Shown here: positions 15,598 through 25,100 of the stretch, in pieces | Layout of the letters: each line of letters starts with the position of its first letter | How positions within the stretch are numbered: the stretch's first letter is position 1 | Program-made: the position numbers and the translations under genes | NCBI GenBank assembly: GCA_015523565.1 | Contig: WAKA01000203.1 | Location: 1-60,174 of the forward strand | Direction: 5' to 3' | Length of the DNA stretch: 60,174 nt | Source of the DNA: Candidatus Heimdallarchaeota archaeon | GTDB taxonomy: Archaea > Asgardarchaeota > Heimdallarchaeia > Heimdallarchaeales > Kariarchaeaceae | Notes under the pieces: generated by a model | Told to the model about the DNA's origin: nothing | Databases searched by the model: none | The model's input: only the letters and a program-made list of their open reading frames with translations

Positions 15598-16563
15598 GTG
15601 AATAATGACATTAACAGTATATCTCAACGACTCCAACAGATCAGAGACTCTGTAAAGAAAGTTATTGTAGGACAGGAAGATGTAGTTGAAGGAGTCTTGT
15701 TGAGTATCTTAAGTGATGGTCATGTTTTACTTGAAGGGGCTCCCGGTCTTGCCAAAACTCTTTTGGTTCGGGCATTCTCAAAGGCTACCAGTTGTGAATT
15801 CAAAAGAATTCAATTCACTCCCGACCTTATGCCTACTGACATAACTGGTGTCAATATTTATCAACCAGGAGATGGTTCTTTCAAATTTCAAGAAGGTCCC
15901 GTTTTTACTAACCTGTTATTGGCTGACGAAATCAACAGGGCACCCCCGAAAACACAGGCCGCAATGCTTGAGGCCATGCAGGAAAGGCAAGTCTCCGCTG
16001 AAAACCAAATATATCAGCTTCCAAAACCATTCATCGTACTTGCAACACAGAACCCAATTGAACAAGAAGGAACATATCCATTGCCTGAAGCTCAAGTTGA
16101 CAGGTTCATGTTCAAGATAATTGTTGACTATCCAAATGAGGACGAGGAATTTGAAATCGTCAAAAGGTATACAGCAGGTCATGACGCCTATGACGAATTG
16201 GAAAACATTTCTCCAGTCGTTGGTCCTGAGGACATCATCAATTTCCAAAGATTTGTCCGTGAAAAAATCAGAATCTCTGATGACATCATGAAATACATTG
16301 TGAGAATAATTAAACTGACAAGGGAAAGTGAAGAGGTTATGATTGGTGCATCGCCTCGTGCTTCCCTTTGGCTTGCAATTGCAGGAAAAGCCCATGCACT
16401 CTTTGACGGAAGGGACTATGTGAATCCAGGAGATATCCAAAGAGTCGCAAGGGGAATCCTAAGACATAGGGTAATTATCTCTCCTGAATGGGAATTCGAA
16501 GGAATCACTTCCGATACGATTATTGACCGTATCCTTCGAAATGTCGAAGTTCCAAGGGTTTGA
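15598..16563 (+). CDS. MoxR-family AAA+ ATPase
   Basis: A 321-residue MoxR ATPase, a chaperone-like AAA+ that usually acts with DUF58/vWA partners to mature protein complexes. Walker A GAPGLAKT is near residue 48, Walker B LLLADEINR near 106, sensor-1 ATQNP near 149, and the MoxR-specific EGTYPLPEAQVDRF near 158-171. The GTG at 15598 is used as start; a TTTTATTA element lies about 26 bases upstream. It heads a five-gene operon ending with a DUF58 protein, with gaps of 10, 12, 0 and 2 bases. Confidence 0.95.
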   Translation: MNNDINSISQRLQQIRDSVKKVIVGQEDVVEGVLLSILSDGHVLLEGAPGLAKTLLVRAFSKATSCEFKRIQFTPDLMPTDITGVNIYQPGDGSFKFQEGPVFTNLLLADEINRAPPKTQAAMLEAMQERQVSAENQIYQLPKPFIVLATQNPIEQEGTYPLPEAQVDRFMFKIIVDYPNEDEEFEIVKRYTAGHDAYDELENISPVVGPEDIINFQRFVREKIRISDDIMKYIVRIIKLTRESEEVMIGASPRASLWLAIAGKAHALFDGRDYVNPGDIQRVARGILRHRVIISPEWEFEGITSDTIIDRILRNVEVPRV

Positions 16564-16573
16564 GGTGTAGCTC

Positions 16574-18703
16574 TTGAAAAAATTGTTGGTTCTTGTCTTG
16601 GGTTTGGTCGTCTTTTTGAGCAATGTACCGCTTTCAACTAACGAGAATGTATCTTTAACCGCTGCACAGTTTGATCCAGGGATACAGGATTTTTGTTTGA
16701 AGCTTTCAGACCCATCAAATGTATGCATTGTTGAAGGTGTACAATATGAGGCACCAGTCGGAAACAATCGCCCAATTGCCACATTTTGGGGATATCTCTA
16801 TTGGGAATTTATTCCTGACAATACACTTTCCTTTTTTGTAAATACGACAAATCTCATTGAAGAACCAAAAATCTATGACCCTGATTTCCCCAATGATCCC
16901 TCAAGAGTTAGTTATTCAATATCCGAAAGGGGAGACTTTATTTCCATAACTCCAAAGGGCAAACATTTTGCTTACTTGATCAAGGCTTATTACGATCCCG
17001 ATGTAGTGGGTGACACTGGTTTCATTGTTGTATTTCAATCACAGGTTGTTAATTTTCCATTGCCAAGATCCAACGCAGAAGATGCTTGGTACAAAGTGGA
17101 TTATTCAAATACTATCATTCTCCCAAAAGGTGCAGGGATTATAAGTTATGCACCAACTGAAGATTCAAATGGTCCCGTGGTTTTCGACAAGGTTGGAGAA
17201 GATAGATTTGCATTACATTGGGAATACAGGAATAGGGCATTGGATTCTAAGCATGATCCATTGATTACAGAAGTTACATATAGTTACGACAAAATATACT
17301 TGCAATTCACAGAGCTTGTCTATAAGAACCAAATTGAGCAACAGCAACAACAGGATGAACAAAACAGGCTAAATCTCCTGAAAAACGCTTTTCGGATTAT
17401 ATCCACTTTGGCAATTGTTGTCTCAATCTTGTCTGTAATTGTTGCCTATCTTCTCGTCAGGAAACGCTATGACCCATTGAAACAAAAGGCAAAAGAATTG
17501 CCGAGACGGCAAGCCGTCGATGTAGAACGGGAACAGCAAATGCGGATTGAGGTAAGACGAATGCTGTTGGGAACCATGATCCTCTTTCTAGTTATGGCTC
17601 CAAGCTTTATGTATTCAACCTATGCCCAAGTGCAAATCCAAGAAAATATAAAATGGTTCGGTCAATATGAAATCTTCAAGGATAATTCAATCAGGGAAAC
17701 CGTCAGGCTTGACATCCCGATTCCCCAAAGCACCATGAAGATTTGGGTGAATACATCTGCTGTATGGAACGTTTCCATCACGGATGAAAATGGTGTCCCT
17801 ATCTCCAATGTCCAAACGTTCCCCGACAGATTTGAAATTTCAAATCCTCCATTGGTCATTCAATACTCTTTCTCTTATTACTTTACACCTTATGAAAATT
17901 ACGGAATGCTTGTCTATATCGATCGATTTTGGTTGGAGTATATCAACCCCAATGCCCAATCATCAGAAAGCCGATTTCTGTTGGCGGATATTGATTATAA
18001 TGTGGTTTTGCCTGCTGATGCCATTATTTACAGTGCTTCACCCTCTGACTTGGTTAAGCTGTCAACAGATGCAGACGGAAGAAAAAGAGTAAGATTCGTC
18101 GATAAAAATCGGGAGATTGATGCATTCCACGACGCTTGGGAAACACAGGTCACCTATTCTTTTGAGGATGTGCTTGATGCACTTAATGATCTTAATACTC
18201 AGTTTACCCAAAGAAGAGTTGAAAACAAGAACATAAACGAAATAATCAAGCAAAACCAAGACCAAATCCTGTTTTTTGCCATATTGGGATTGATCGCCCC
18301 CTTGATATCCTTCCTTATTGCATACTGGACTTTCAGAAGACGTGCATTGAAAGAAATTGAAAGACTTCAGCAACAACAGGAAGAACAAATAATGGTTGAA
18401 ACCGACCAAATCAATGCCTTTTTGGCAACAAGAAATATTGATCCCGAAGAACAAGCGAGAAACGCTCTGTTAGGTTTCTATTATGAACTCGTCTATCGAC
18501 TGAAGAAAAAACTGAAAAAAGACCCTACAAAAGTGCCTCCTTCATTCTTTGAAAAGGAATTGCATAGATTGAATGCAGATATTTCTGAAATATTTTATCT
18601 CCTTGACGAAGGGAAAATGGTTGAACAAATGAATGAACCAGTTACTTTTGACCAGTTCCAGGATTATGCAAACAGGGTATTGGAAGTACTCAAGAACTTA
18701 TAG
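16574..18703 (+). CDS. membrane protein with duplicated ectodomain, MoxR operon
   Basis: A 709-residue protein with signal sequence (1-18), an external domain, a membrane helix near 274-295, a short loop with Arg/Glu-rich helix, another hydrophobic stretch near 333-352 ending in AQ like a second signal, a second external domain, and a third helix near 564-588 followed by a Gln-rich coiled coil and cytoplasmic helical tail. The halves resemble each other: each ectodomain ends in a strand/turn with FxDKxxE or FDKVGED, then TxVTYSxx, a Gln-rich helix and the membrane helix, so the gene arose by internal duplication. TTG at 16574 is preceded by GAGGTG, a good Shine-Dalgarno. Confidence 0.65.
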   Translation: MKKLLVLVLGLVVFLSNVPLSTNENVSLTAAQFDPGIQDFCLKLSDPSNVCIVEGVQYEAPVGNNRPIATFWGYLYWEFIPDNTLSFFVNTTNLIEEPKIYDPDFPNDPSRVSYSISERGDFISITPKGKHFAYLIKAYYDPDVVGDTGFIVVFQSQVVNFPLPRSNAEDAWYKVDYSNTIILPKGAGIISYAPTEDSNGPVVFDKVGEDRFALHWEYRNRALDSKHDPLITEVTYSYDKIYLQFTELVYKNQIEQQQQQDEQNRLNLLKNAFRIISTLAIVVSILSVIVAYLLVRKRYDPLKQKAKELPRRQAVDVEREQQMRIEVRRMLLGTMILFLVMAPSFMYSTYAQVQIQENIKWFGQYEIFKDNSIRETVRLDIPIPQSTMKIWVNTSAVWNVSITDENGVPISNVQTFPDRFEISNPPLVIQYSFSYYFTPYENYGMLVYIDRFWLEYINPNAQSSESRFLLADIDYNVVLPADAIIYSASPSDLVKLSTDADGRKRVRFVDKNREIDAFHDAWETQVTYSFEDVLDALNDLNTQFTQRRVENKNINEIIKQNQDQILFFAILGLIAPLISFLIAYWTFRRRALKEIERLQQQQEEQIMVETDQINAFLATRNIDPEEQARNALLGFYYELVYRLKKKLKKDPTKVPPSFFEKELHRLNADISEIFYLLDEGKMVEQMNEPVTFDQFQDYANRVLEVLKNL

Positions 18704-18715
18704 GAGAAGGCTGTT

Positions 18716-19642
18716 ATGAACAAAAAATTATTTTCAATAAATCTAGTTATCTTAGCAATTGTTTTTCTTGCCTCCTTGTCACCATCAAATGCCGTTTTAA
18801 GCTCAAAGTTCAATTTTGAGATGGATGATTCCGGGTTTTATCAATTCTCGGCAAGAGCTGAAGCCCCAATCCTTTGGAAAGAAGGAGAAAACGCCTTGTT
18901 CAATGTGTCAATAACAATTGAAAACCTTCCAAAAGACAATATTTCTGGTATAACAATAGTTGCAATAAATTTCATCCTAAAAACATCTAGGGAAAAAAGA
19001 TCAAATTTGTTGCCAGAAAGTGATTCCACTTTCATAAACCAAAATTACAAGAACGTTTCAGAAACAATCACTTTTACAAAAGCCTTGAATCCTCCATCTT
19101 CTGTAGACCAGTTTATCGTTGTGGTCGAAATACTCGCAATAACAACTGGCAATATAACTCAGGACATCAACAATCCAGGGTCTTATTCATTTATTTTCCC
19201 TGATGATGGTGATATACTGGTCGAAAGACCCCAAGCCGCCGCATTAATTAACCTGTATGGTTTTCCCCCAACCTCTTTCATATTGGCTTTCTTAATAATT
19301 GCATTTGCAATAGGATTACCAATGCTGATTCCTGGATTTGTAACTGTTGCTTATGTCATTAAAGACTGGTGGATCAAGAGAAAGAAACATGATAGAAATG
19401 ATACTGGTTCTGATGCTAGTACCGATGATGGAACTGATACAGGTATAGATGCAGGTTCTGGAACAAGTACACATACAGCTCTTGCAACAGGTACAAATGT
19501 TGGCATTGATACAGAAACACATGTTGATACTGGCAACAACTCAACTGGTACAGCAGTACTAAATACAGAAAATGATACAGCATCCAAGAAATTACAAGAT
19601 GGAATGGATTCCGAAACACATTCCAAGAAGGAGGTCACTTAA
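18716..19642 (+). CDS. anchored protein with Thr/Asp/Gly-rich repetitive cytoplasmic tail, MoxR operon
   Basis: A 308-residue protein: signal sequence at 1-26, an ectodomain of about 150 residues with several N-x-S/T sequons, a membrane helix about 186-215, then after a basic stop (KRKKHDR) a tail made of loose repeats of the type DTGxDAG/TxTGTNxG. The codons in the tail are repetitive (gatactggt, acaggta, gatacaga) and suggest slippage-prone low complexity. Third gene of the MoxR operon. GGAGAAGG precedes the ATG. No family recognised. Confidence 0.6.
   Translation: MNKKLFSINLVILAIVFLASLSPSNAVLSSKFNFEMDDSGFYQFSARAEAPILWKEGENALFNVSITIENLPKDNISGITIVAINFILKTSREKRSNLLPESDSTFINQNYKNVSETITFTKALNPPSSVDQFIVVVEILAITTGNITQDINNPGSYSFIFPDDGDILVERPQAAALINLYGFPPTSFILAFLIIAFAIGLPMLIPGFVTVAYVIKDWWIKRKKHDRNDTGSDASTDDGTDTGIDAGSGTSTHTALATGTNVGIDTETHVDTGNNSTGTAVLNTENDTASKKLQDGMDSETHSKKEVT
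19630..19635 (+). promoter_or_regulatory. Shine-Dalgarno GGAGGT deciding a GTG start
   Basis: A strong GGAGGT sits seven bases before the GTG at 19643, which begins directly after the TAA of the preceding gene. It fixes the start of the 529-residue membrane protein and shows that internal operon genes here use Shine-Dalgarno initiation. Confidence 0.75.
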
Positions 19643-21232
19643 GTGGTTCAAACAACAATTCAAATTCGAAGAATAACTGATAAGGTGGGTCGGTACTTCC
19701 AACGATTCGGATACAGGTCATACACCAAATATTTTGATCGAGGTGCTTTAATAAATGGAAACAAGATACTTGGTCCTGACAGATTCCAATGCAGGGTCGC
19801 AGAAACCAGCAGGGGAACTGCCGTCAGCTTTTACACAATAAATTTATGGACCAATTTCCTTCCATTCCTCCCTTTCATCCTCATGCTGATACTTTCTGGT
19901 CTAAATAAAATAGATGCAATCAGTAAATTCATTTCTGGAGAAAACTCCTTTCTGGGAGTCAAATGGATTTCTCTGTTTTTGGGAAATTTTAACCTGAACA
20001 TATTGTCTGTCCTTCTTTTCATTGTCATCCCCGGATTTTTCTCATTTGCCCTCTATTCCATCCAAAACATCAGACTATCAAATTTGAAAAACAGGTTCGC
20101 GTTTTTCACAAAAGATGCAATTTGGGAACCAAGGGACATCCCATTACCCCTTATTATGATTAAAGCCGCACAAACCGCATTTACGCATGTATGGTTTTTG
20201 GCAATCCTGTTTTTCTCTGTGTTTGCATTGCCTGACAACATAATGGGTGATGTAACTGCAATTTATGGTATTAAGGAAGGGGCTCTTGCTTCCTCTCTCC
20301 AATTTGGATTTGCCATCATCGCGGGACTGATTGGTGGATTGATTGCAGGTCAAAAATCCTTGCTCACAAGAAGGGAATTGAGCAGGTATGACTCCAGATT
20401 AAGAATTTCTGGTGGTTATTATGAAAGAAAAATCGATCCCATCCTTTATGGAATCCAATCTGCTCTTGTTTCCGGGCTTTTCATCATCCCATTTTTGGCC
20501 ATGACATTCATCACTACTGGAAATTTCGGGTTTGCTGGCTTTACAATCGCTGGACTCGCGGTAGGCGGTGCTATCAGTGGAACTATTTTCGAAGAAGGGT
20601 CCGTTTGGTTCGCTGGCTCCTATATCGCCATCCTGTTTTTCACATCAATTGCCCTTGTATTCAGGACTGGTCAGGAACCCGCCCTTGCTTTCGTTGTTAT
20701 CCTTATTCTCTTCTTTGCCATCATCCCATTTTTCATCCTATCATCCGTTGTCTTTGATCTTGTTCTCCAAAAATATAAAATTAGAACTGTTGACCATTAT
20801 TATGATTACTTCCCCTTAAACCCTCTGTGGACATTGATCCAAACACAAAGAAGAATACAGGAAACAATCAGGACATACGAGGAAAGCCTAGCCGAAGAGC
20901 ATGTAATCACTGAATCAGGTATCCTCCTCATTGACAAGACCCAATTGCTCAAAAAAGGAAAACTTGCAGAAAGAATCGCCAAACACTATTTTGAATTGCT
21001 TGCCAAGTATAACTCCATGTTTGACGAGGAAGATCTTGTGATGGTGCCCACATCCATCGAACTTGTCGAGTGGTGGTCCTCAAAGACAGGAATCCGAAAC
21101 TACAGTAAACAACTGGATTTCCTGAATTTCACTGACAGGTTGATTTGGGATCCAGAATTCAAACCAGAACCCAACGACCTAAAGAAGCATGACGAAATCG
21201 GTTTCAACATGATCGTCTCTCTGGAGAGCTAA
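19643..21232 (+). CDS. polytopic membrane protein, MoxR operon
   Basis: A 529-residue protein with about eight hydrophobic helices between residues 65 and 380 and a soluble cytoplasmic C-terminal part of about 150 residues containing RIQETIRTYEESLAEEH and VEWWSSKTGIRNYSKQLDF. Gly/Ala-rich helices near 280-315 (FAGFTIAGLAVGGAISG) could pack tightly or line a pore. I recognise no transporter family. Start GTG directly abuts the previous stop; the next gene begins two bases after its own stop, so it is co-transcribed with MoxR and DUF58 partners and is a plausible client or scaffold. Confidence 0.6.
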   Translation: MVQTTIQIRRITDKVGRYFQRFGYRSYTKYFDRGALINGNKILGPDRFQCRVAETSRGTAVSFYTINLWTNFLPFLPFILMLILSGLNKIDAISKFISGENSFLGVKWISLFLGNFNLNILSVLLFIVIPGFFSFALYSIQNIRLSNLKNRFAFFTKDAIWEPRDIPLPLIMIKAAQTAFTHVWFLAILFFSVFALPDNIMGDVTAIYGIKEGALASSLQFGFAIIAGLIGGLIAGQKSLLTRRELSRYDSRLRISGGYYERKIDPILYGIQSALVSGLFIIPFLAMTFITTGNFGFAGFTIAGLAVGGAISGTIFEEGSVWFAGSYIAILFFTSIALVFRTGQEPALAFVVILILFFAIIPFFILSSVVFDLVLQKYKIRTVDHYYDYFPLNPLWTLIQTQRRIQETIRTYEESLAEEHVITESGILLIDKTQLLKKGKLAERIAKHYFELLAKYNSMFDEEDLVMVPTSIELVEWWSSKTGIRNYSKQLDFLNFTDRLIWDPEFKPEPNDLKKHDEIGFNMIVSLES

Positions 21233-21234
21233 AC

Positions 21235-22176
21235 ATGTCAGAAGAAAGCCTAAATGAATCCCAGCTCCAAGCCATCAAGGAAGCTGAAAAAGTACTGATG
21301 GCAAAACAGGTCAAGGATCTGGCTATCATTGCAAAACAAAAGGTGGCAACTTTTCTTGCAGGTACAAGAAAATCAAAATTCAGGGGTGATGGCACTGATT
21401 TTGCCGATCTCAGGGAATACATCCCTGGTGACGACTTGAGAAAGGTCGATTGGAAAGCCACCGCAAAATACCAAAACAAACTTGTTGTAAAGGAATATGA
21501 ACAGGAAAGAAACGCCAATGTCGTTATCCTCCTTGACTCTTCCGCCTCAATGCTCTTAGGCAAAAAAGAACCAAGAATAAAAGCCGCAGTAGAGGCAATC
21601 GCAAGCCTGACTCATGCAACAATAATGAACAAGGATTTCATCGGCTTTGGCGCTTTTTCTGACAAGCTTGCCCAATTCATCCCCCCTAAAGGTGGCAAAT
21701 CCCATGAATATTTCATCTTCCATAAATTGCTTACATTAACCCCCATAGGAGAAACCAATATTGGAGAAGCATTGAAGGAAGTCTCTACAACCTTGAAAAG
21801 ACAGGCTCTCATCCTTGTAATAACAGACCTGCATGACAAGTTGAATGAAACGTTCAGGGGATTCAGGATTGCCAAGGCATTAAACCATGAAGTGCAATTG
21901 CTTCAAATCTCAGACTATGGCGAATTTGTCCTGCCTGACAACATGGGCAATGTCAAGTTCACTAACCCAAAAACCAAGCAACCCGTCACGATAGACCTCT
22001 CCGACCCTTTGGCTCGTGGACTGTATGACTTTGCCATCTTCAAAAAAGTCCAAGAGATTGAGGCTTTCAAAAGAAAACTCAGAGGTCTGAAAATCAGGGT
22101 CGTCGAAACTCATACAGAAGATATCACCCAACAAGTATTGCTTGCTTATTATTCATCCAAGAGTAAAAGACAATGA
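21235..22176 (+). CDS. DUF58 / vWA-like protein, MoxR partner
   Basis: A 313-residue protein. The DUF58 signature is clear around residues 45-90: FRGDGTDFADLREYIPGDDL, RKVDWKATAK and KEYEQE. It leads into a von Willebrand A-like fold with a metal-site motif LLDSSASM at about 98-105. DUF58 proteins are habitually encoded with MoxR ATPases. It has no membrane segment, so it is the soluble partner in this operon. Starts ATG two bases after the previous stop. Confidence 0.9.
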   Translation: MSEESLNESQLQAIKEAEKVLMAKQVKDLAIIAKQKVATFLAGTRKSKFRGDGTDFADLREYIPGDDLRKVDWKATAKYQNKLVVKEYEQERNANVVILLDSSASMLLGKKEPRIKAAVEAIASLTHATIMNKDFIGFGAFSDKLAQFIPPKGGKSHEYFIFHKLLTLTPIGETNIGEALKEVSTTLKRQALILVITDLHDKLNETFRGFRIAKALNHEVQLLQISDYGEFVLPDNMGNVKFTNPKTKQPVTIDLSDPLARGLYDFAIFKKVQEIEAFKRKLRGLKIRVVETHTEDITQQVLLAYYSSKSKRQ

Positions 22177-22226
22177 TTTTCTAGGATTAATTAAAAACTT
22201 AAATTCTCAACATCTTTCTTTACACT

Positions 22227-23210
22227 ATGCAATATGTCAGACTAGGAAACACAGGCGTGAAAATCTCAAAAATCATTCTGGGGACAATGCAATTCGGCTG
22301 GAGAATTAATGAAGAAGAGTCTTTCAAGGTAATGGACAAGGCAATCGAACTCGGAATAAACTGCTTCGACACTGCCGACATCTATACCAGATGGAGCGAA
22401 AACAGCTATGCAGGAAAGACCGAGGAAATCATCGGCAGATGGATGAAGGAAAGAAAGACAAGAGACGACCTTGTCCTTGCAACCAAGCTCAGGGGCCCCA
22501 TGTCTGACGACATCAATGACAGGGGACTCTCTAGAAGGCATGTCCATCAAGCCATCCACGGAAGCCTTAAAAGACTGCAAACGGATTGGATAGACCTCTA
22601 CCAAATCCACAGCTTCGACAATGAAACCCCGATTGAGGAAACACTCCATGCACTCAATCTCCTTGTCGAAGAAGGAGACGTCAACTACATCGGCGCATCA
22701 AACATATTCCCATGGCAGATGGTCGAGGCATTATGGGTAAGCGACAAATATGGTTATGCCAGATTTGAAACCCTCCAACCTGTCTATAACCTCGCCAGAA
22801 GAATGCTTGTCGAACACCAATTCATAAATGTGATCGAAAAATACAAAATCGGCGTGATCCCGTATAGCCCACTGGCTGGAGGATTCCTCACAGGAAAATA
22901 CAAAAAAGACAAACCACTGCCTGACACCCCAAGAAGCAAAGGAGTTGAATCAAGATACTTTACGGAAAAAAGATGGAAAATACTTGAAACTGTCGAAGAA
23001 CTTGCATCCAACTATGAGGCAAAACCATCACAAATAGCATTGGCTTGGCTACTCTCAAAACCCCATGTCACAGCTCCAATAATCGGTGCAAATTCCATCG
23101 AACAACTAGAGGAAAATCTCGGCGCACTCGATATTTCCCTGAGTAAAGAGGACATTGAAAGACTTGACAAGGTAAGTGACTGGGTCGAGGATTACGAAAG
23201 AATTAGGTGA
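22227..23210 (+). CDS. aldo/keto reductase
   Basis: A 327-residue NADPH-dependent oxidoreductase of the AKR family. The catalytic tetrad is readable: Asp and Tyr in DTADIY (about 49-54), Lys in ATKLRG near 85-90 and His in QIHSFD near 131. The C-terminal nucleotide-binding segment SKPHVTAPIIGANS is typical. The substrate is not predictable. A TATA-like CTTAAATTC lies about 25 bases before the ATG, so it has its own promoter although only 50 bases follow the DUF58 gene. Codon use is richer in C-ending codons than in most of the window. Confidence 0.92.
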   Translation: MQYVRLGNTGVKISKIILGTMQFGWRINEEESFKVMDKAIELGINCFDTADIYTRWSENSYAGKTEEIIGRWMKERKTRDDLVLATKLRGPMSDDINDRGLSRRHVHQAIHGSLKRLQTDWIDLYQIHSFDNETPIEETLHALNLLVEEGDVNYIGASNIFPWQMVEALWVSDKYGYARFETLQPVYNLARRMLVEHQFINVIEKYKIGVIPYSPLAGGFLTGKYKKDKPLPDTPRSKGVESRYFTEKRWKILETVEELASNYEAKPSQIALAWLLSKPHVTAPIIGANSIEQLEENLGALDISLSKEDIERLDKVSDWVEDYERIR

Positions 23211-23295
23211 CCTATAGCTACATACTTCACAAAAACATTTCAAAACTTGACCCCAGCCTAGAAACTGATAAATGCAAACCCCACCAAAATTATTC

Positions 23296-23634
23296 ATGGT
23301 TAACTTAATGAAACCAACCGTCAAACTGAAAGCAAAAAAACCTCAGTTCGCTCTCTATGGTCACATTCTCTCGCTTATCGGATCTCTCGTCCCTGTAGTG
23401 TTCGGATTGCTGGCATTGGTCACTTTGAACTTTAACGGATTGATTGGTCTCATCGGCGGCCTGTTCATCCTATTGGTCGAAATCGATACCATCAAACTTG
23501 ACTTCCTCAAAGATTCTCTTGTCAGGGGAATTGTGTGGATTATCCTCGCAGTTGTATTCGGCATCGGAAATATTCTCACCTCACTCATTATCATTTTTGG
23601 AGGGGTCTTCTACATTATCTACCATTTCCAATGA
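23296..23634 (+). CDS. small three-helix membrane protein, function unknown
   Basis: About 112 residues from the ATG at 23296, chosen because TGATAAATG at 23266-23274 is positioned as a TATA box and the earlier in-frame ATG overlaps it. After a basic N-terminus (KPTVKLKAKKPQ) come three or four hydrophobic segments (ILSLIGSLVPVVFGLLALV; LIGLIGGLFILLVEI; IVWIILAVVFGIGNIL). It is of the general small Gly-rich membrane protein type seen widely in archaea. Confidence 0.6.
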   Translation: MVNLMKPTVKLKAKKPQFALYGHILSLIGSLVPVVFGLLALVTLNFNGLIGLIGGLFILLVEIDTIKLDFLKDSLVRGIVWIILAVVFGIGNILTSLIIIFGGVFYIIYHFQ

Positions 23635-23855
23635 TATGGGCTCCTGAATCCGAAAAAAATCTGCATTTGTAAAATCAAATAGATTACCCTTCCCAATGCA
23701 TTATATCATGTCAATTCTCCACTATATCCTCAAACAACTTTTATACAACATATTTTTCCCTACCACATACGAATGCACTGGAGTTGTTTCTTTCATGGAA
23801 AAAACATATCAACTCCAAATTATCAAAAACAATGCATTCTCATGAAGGTGAAGAC

Positions 23856-25091
23856 ATGATTGGTGATTATAATGGTGTCACCCTCTCCAAAAGGGATACG
23901 GAAGTACTCAGAGAACTCGAAACGCAAGTGGGAAAGATTCCCCAACTTCCTCAAGTCGAACCAGAAACTTTCGGGTTTGCAGTAATGAACCAAAGGGTGA
24001 CTGCATTGGGACTTTACAATAAGGGTCTGACATCTCTCCCTGATACTATTGGAACTCTAACCAACCTTCAGGAACTGTATTTGCATGAAAATGAGTTGAC
24101 TTCCCTGCCAGAGTATTTGGGAAACCTCAAGAACCTTAAATGCCTGCATGTGGAAAATAATCGGCTGACCTCTCTTCCCGAAAGTCTTGCGAGCCTTGAT
24201 AGCCTCCAAGAATTGTATGCAAGAGATAATTATTTGACATCTCTTCCAGAATCTTTAGGGGACCTTCAGAACCTTCAAGTTCTTAACTTAGGGGGAAATG
24301 AATTGGCTTCACTTCCTGAAAGTTTAGGGGAACTTCAGAACCTTCAATATCTGTATTTGTACGAAAATGAGTTGACATCTCTTCCCGAAACTTTGGGAAA
24401 CCTCCAAAACCTTCAAGTACTTAATTTAAGTGGAAATAAGTTAACTTCCCTCCCTGAGAGTATAGGTGAACTCCGGAACCTTCAATACCTCATTGTTACC
24501 GGAAACAAGATAACTTCTCTCCCCGAAAATTTATCGGAACTCTACAATCTCCAATGCCTCGATTTAGAATCAACTCAACTGACATCCCTTCCCAATAATA
24601 TCGGCAATCTCCAAAACCTCCAGACCCTCAATCTAGGATCAAACCGTTTGGTCTTCCTTCCAAACAATCTAGGAAACCTAATCAACCTTCAGGAACTAGA
24701 TGTCTCTTACAATAGGCTGAAATCCATTCCTAATAGCATGGGTAATCTCCAAAATCTCCAAACTCTAAGATTAAGTGGAAATCAGTTGACCTCATTGACT
24801 GAAACAATAGGAAACCTAACAGGTCTTCATGAACTGTATGTGTCTTACAATCCGCTGATGTCTCTTCCCGAAAGTATTGGCAATCTAATAAACCTCCAAG
24901 TTCTCATTTTAAAAATGAATCAGTTAATGTCTCTTCCTAGCAGTGTAGGCAATCTCAAAAACCTTCAAAAACTCGATATGTATTATTGCCCGTTGACAAC
25001 CCTCCCAGAAAGCATTACTCAGTTGTCATTGAGATATCTGGACATTAGGGGCTTCAAGAAATTGAAACTGTCCAAATCTATTAAAAATTGA
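23856..25091 (+). CDS. leucine-rich-repeat protein, 14 full LRRs
   Basis: About 411 residues from the ATG at 23856. Residues about 58-379 are fourteen 23-residue repeats of the LTSLPxxLGxLxNLQxLxLxxNx type, ending in a partial fifteenth. This is the Shoc2/PIRL-like LRR class that forms a curved protein-binding surface. The N-terminal 55 residues (VLRELETQVG, then FGFAVMNQRVTALGLYNKGL) form a cap that resembles the one before the LRRs of the 32246 gene. The start follows AAGGTG at good Shine-Dalgarno spacing; the frame is open back to a TTG at 23784 but the extension is poorly supported. No signal peptide, so cytoplasmic. Confidence 0.88.
   Translation: MIGDYNGVTLSKRDTEVLRELETQVGKIPQLPQVEPETFGFAVMNQRVTALGLYNKGLTSLPDTIGTLTNLQELYLHENELTSLPEYLGNLKNLKCLHVENNRLTSLPESLASLDSLQELYARDNYLTSLPESLGDLQNLQVLNLGGNELASLPESLGELQNLQYLYLYENELTSLPETLGNLQNLQVLNLSGNKLTSLPESIGELRNLQYLIVTGNKITSLPENLSELYNLQCLDLESTQLTSLPNNIGNLQNLQTLNLGSNRLVFLPNNLGNLINLQELDVSYNRLKSIPNSMGNLQNLQTLRLSGNQLTSLTETIGNLTGLHELYVSYNPLMSLPESIGNLINLQVLILKMNQLMSLPSSVGNLKNLQKLDMYYCPLTTLPESITQLSLRYLDIRGFKKLKLSKSIKN
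24027..25070 (+). repeat. 69-base LRR-encoding tandem repeats
   Basis: About fifteen consecutive 69-base units encode the LRRs. Neighbouring units share long identical stretches around cttccttc/cctccaaaacctt, which indicates recent unit duplication and makes the tract prone to assembly collapse or copy-number change. Confidence 0.8.
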
Positions 25092-25100
25092 ATAAATAAT

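Noticed and set aside
19316..19638. Minus-strand frames over the Thr/Asp tail
   Set aside because: Shadows of low-complexity DNA with Ser/Cys/Val-biased translation, no independent signals.
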